Source of the DNA: Tangfeifania diversioriginum
GTDB lineage: Bacteria; Bacteroidota; Bacteroidia; Bacteroidales; Prolixibacteraceae
Direction: 5' to 3'
Assembly (NCBI GenBank): GCA_945873105.1
Contig: CAMCBW010000004.1
Span: 1 to 64,000, forward strand
Length of the DNA stretch: 64,000 nucleotides
The number at the start of each line of letters is the position of its first letter. Position 1 is the stretch's first letter. The position numbers and the translations under genes are program-made. Shown in pieces: positions 63,237 through 64,000 of the stretch. The notes beneath the pieces are model-generated. The model was not told where the DNA came from, ran no database searches, and was given only the letters and a program-made list of their open reading frames with translations.

Positions 63237-64000
63237 TTATGGCAATTTATTGATTATTTCATCTTTTAAATCCGACAGATAAATGGTATAAATATCCCTG
63301 GGAGAAGCATTGTGCTTTTTGCACAAATAAGCTGCAATCCCAACAACTTCACCCATTAGTCCGCCGGTCCGCATGACCCTGACGGAGCCCAAAGCCTGGT
63401 GCGTCACACTCACATCCCTTCCTGCCATAAACAGGTTATCGATGTTTCTGGAGTAGAGGATCCTGTAAGGCAATAAAAAGGGAATCTTGTACTTGGTATG
63501 CAGGTCGTAGGAAATAAACGGGTCTTCGGGATAGTAATTTTTAAAATCTTTGTGCGGTATATGTACATCCATGTCCCAACCCGTGGCCATCAGGCCATCA
63601 TCGAAAACTGTGGAGCTTAGCAGATGTTGATCGTTCAGAATTAGATCTCCCAGTAATCTGCGGGATTCTCTTTTGCCCGATATGTAGGCCGACCAATCTA
63701 ATTTGTGCTTTGGATAGGCATGGTCTACATTTTTGAGTGCATCCCAGGCACCATACATGGCCCTGAAATTCCAGTCCCTCACCCATTCGTTGTATTTAAA
63801 AGGATCCCTGAAAAACCCGCTCTCCCAGTACCAACCTCCCAGCGCCTTTTCCCCCTTGATGCCATAAGAACCGGGTATGGAGTCCCTTCCCGGGAAAGCT
63901 TTGGTGGTAAGATCCAAAGCCCATGGACATTTTGGAAAGGTTGTATCATTTCCAGTCAGTGAAATATTCCACAGGTTGCATTTCCCCATGATGGAGTCAC
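63237..64000 (-). CDS. FAD-dependent oxidoreductase, C-terminal part (runs off edge)
   Basis: The frame is open to the right edge, so the start lies beyond base 64000; an internal ATG at 63989 is not the true start. The visible 254 codons match the later part of the FAD oxidoreductase at 33541-35913: DGLMATGWDMDVHIPHKD, IPFLLPYRILYSRNIDNLFMAGRDVSVTHQALGS and TGGLMGEVVGIAAYLCKKHNASPRDI. The terminal beta-sandwich region of the homologue is absent, so this version is shorter. It is the most upstream gene seen of the transcript that includes GH95 and the GH9-like gene. Confidence 0.82.
   Translation of the reverse strand, partial: DSIMGKCNLWNISLTGNDTTFPKCPWALDLTTKAFPGRDSIPGSYGIKGEKALGGWYWESGFFRDPFKYNEWVRDWNFRAMYGAWDALKNVDHAYPKHKLDWSAYISGKRESRRLLGDLILNDQHLLSSTVFDDGLMATGWDMDVHIPHKDFKNYYPEDPFISYDLHTKYKIPFLLPYRILYSRNIDNLFMAGRDVSVTHQALGSVRVMRTGGLMGEVVGIAAYLCKKHNASPRDIYTIYLSDLKDEIINKLP

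Noticed and set aside
1-64000. tRNA or rRNA genes
   Set aside because: I saw no cloverleaf-like blocks ending in CCA nor conserved rRNA segments in the gaps on either strand.

Overview
The window looks like a chromosome segment from a Bacteroidota bacterium, probably a glycan specialist of the Bacteroidales/Marinilabiliales type. This rests on the gene families (LytTR two-component pair, GH29/GH95/GH106/GH43 enzymes, S1 sulfatases, DUF5703 and DUF4832 proteins), on signal peptides ending in A-Q or with lipoboxes, and on near-absolute co-orientation. All genes read on the minus strand, so transcription runs from base 64000 towards base 1. Species cannot be named from this sequence. No tRNA, rRNA or CRISPR array was seen.

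Layout, from low to high coordinates. Bases 1-3171: the start of an exported protein cut by the window edge, then a small operon (lipoprotein esterase, LytS-like kinase, LytTR regulator). Bases 3273-28911: a dense enzyme block with two GH29 fucosidases, GH31 alpha-xylosidase, a beta-helix protein with a C-terminal PDZ domain, GH43, GH51, a GH95-like protein, a second beta-helix protein, GH106 rhamnosidase, a second GH43, a beta-propeller enzyme, a truncated GH29 and a DUF5703 protein. Bases 28977-35913: two sulfatases, an SGNH esterase and an FAD oxidoreductase. Bases 36119-40166: a disturbed stretch with a chimeric gene remnant, an AT-rich GH31 gene and a frameshifted IS110-family transposase. 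Bases 40477-64000: a second GH106, a decayed copy of the SGNH esterase, DUF4832, a GH43, a GH36, two GH9-like proteins, two related beta-propellers, a GH95-like protein, a third complete GH29, GH95, and the C-terminal part of a second FAD oxidoreductase.

Almost every product is predicted to be exported. Together they could strip alpha-L-fucose (or L-galactose), L-rhamnose, L-arabinose, D-xylose and D-galactose, plus sulfate and acyl esters, from a complex branched polysaccharide such as a fucosylated pectin or an algal sulfated heteroglycan. That substrate is inference from family activities. No SusC/SusD pair, polysaccharide lyase or obvious endo-acting enzyme is visible, so the binding/import genes and backbone-cutting enzymes probably lie upstream, beyond base 64000, or elsewhere.

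The region has clearly been reshaped by duplication and deletion. It holds a segmental duplication with a nonsense mutation and internal deletions (44016-44949), two gene remnants that end in the same beta-propeller tail (36119-36361 and 52043-52240), a truncated fucosidase (26170-26565), a 62-bp sequence repeated upstream of two enzyme genes, and two palindrome-rich intergenic elements (23345-23462 and 58764-59003).
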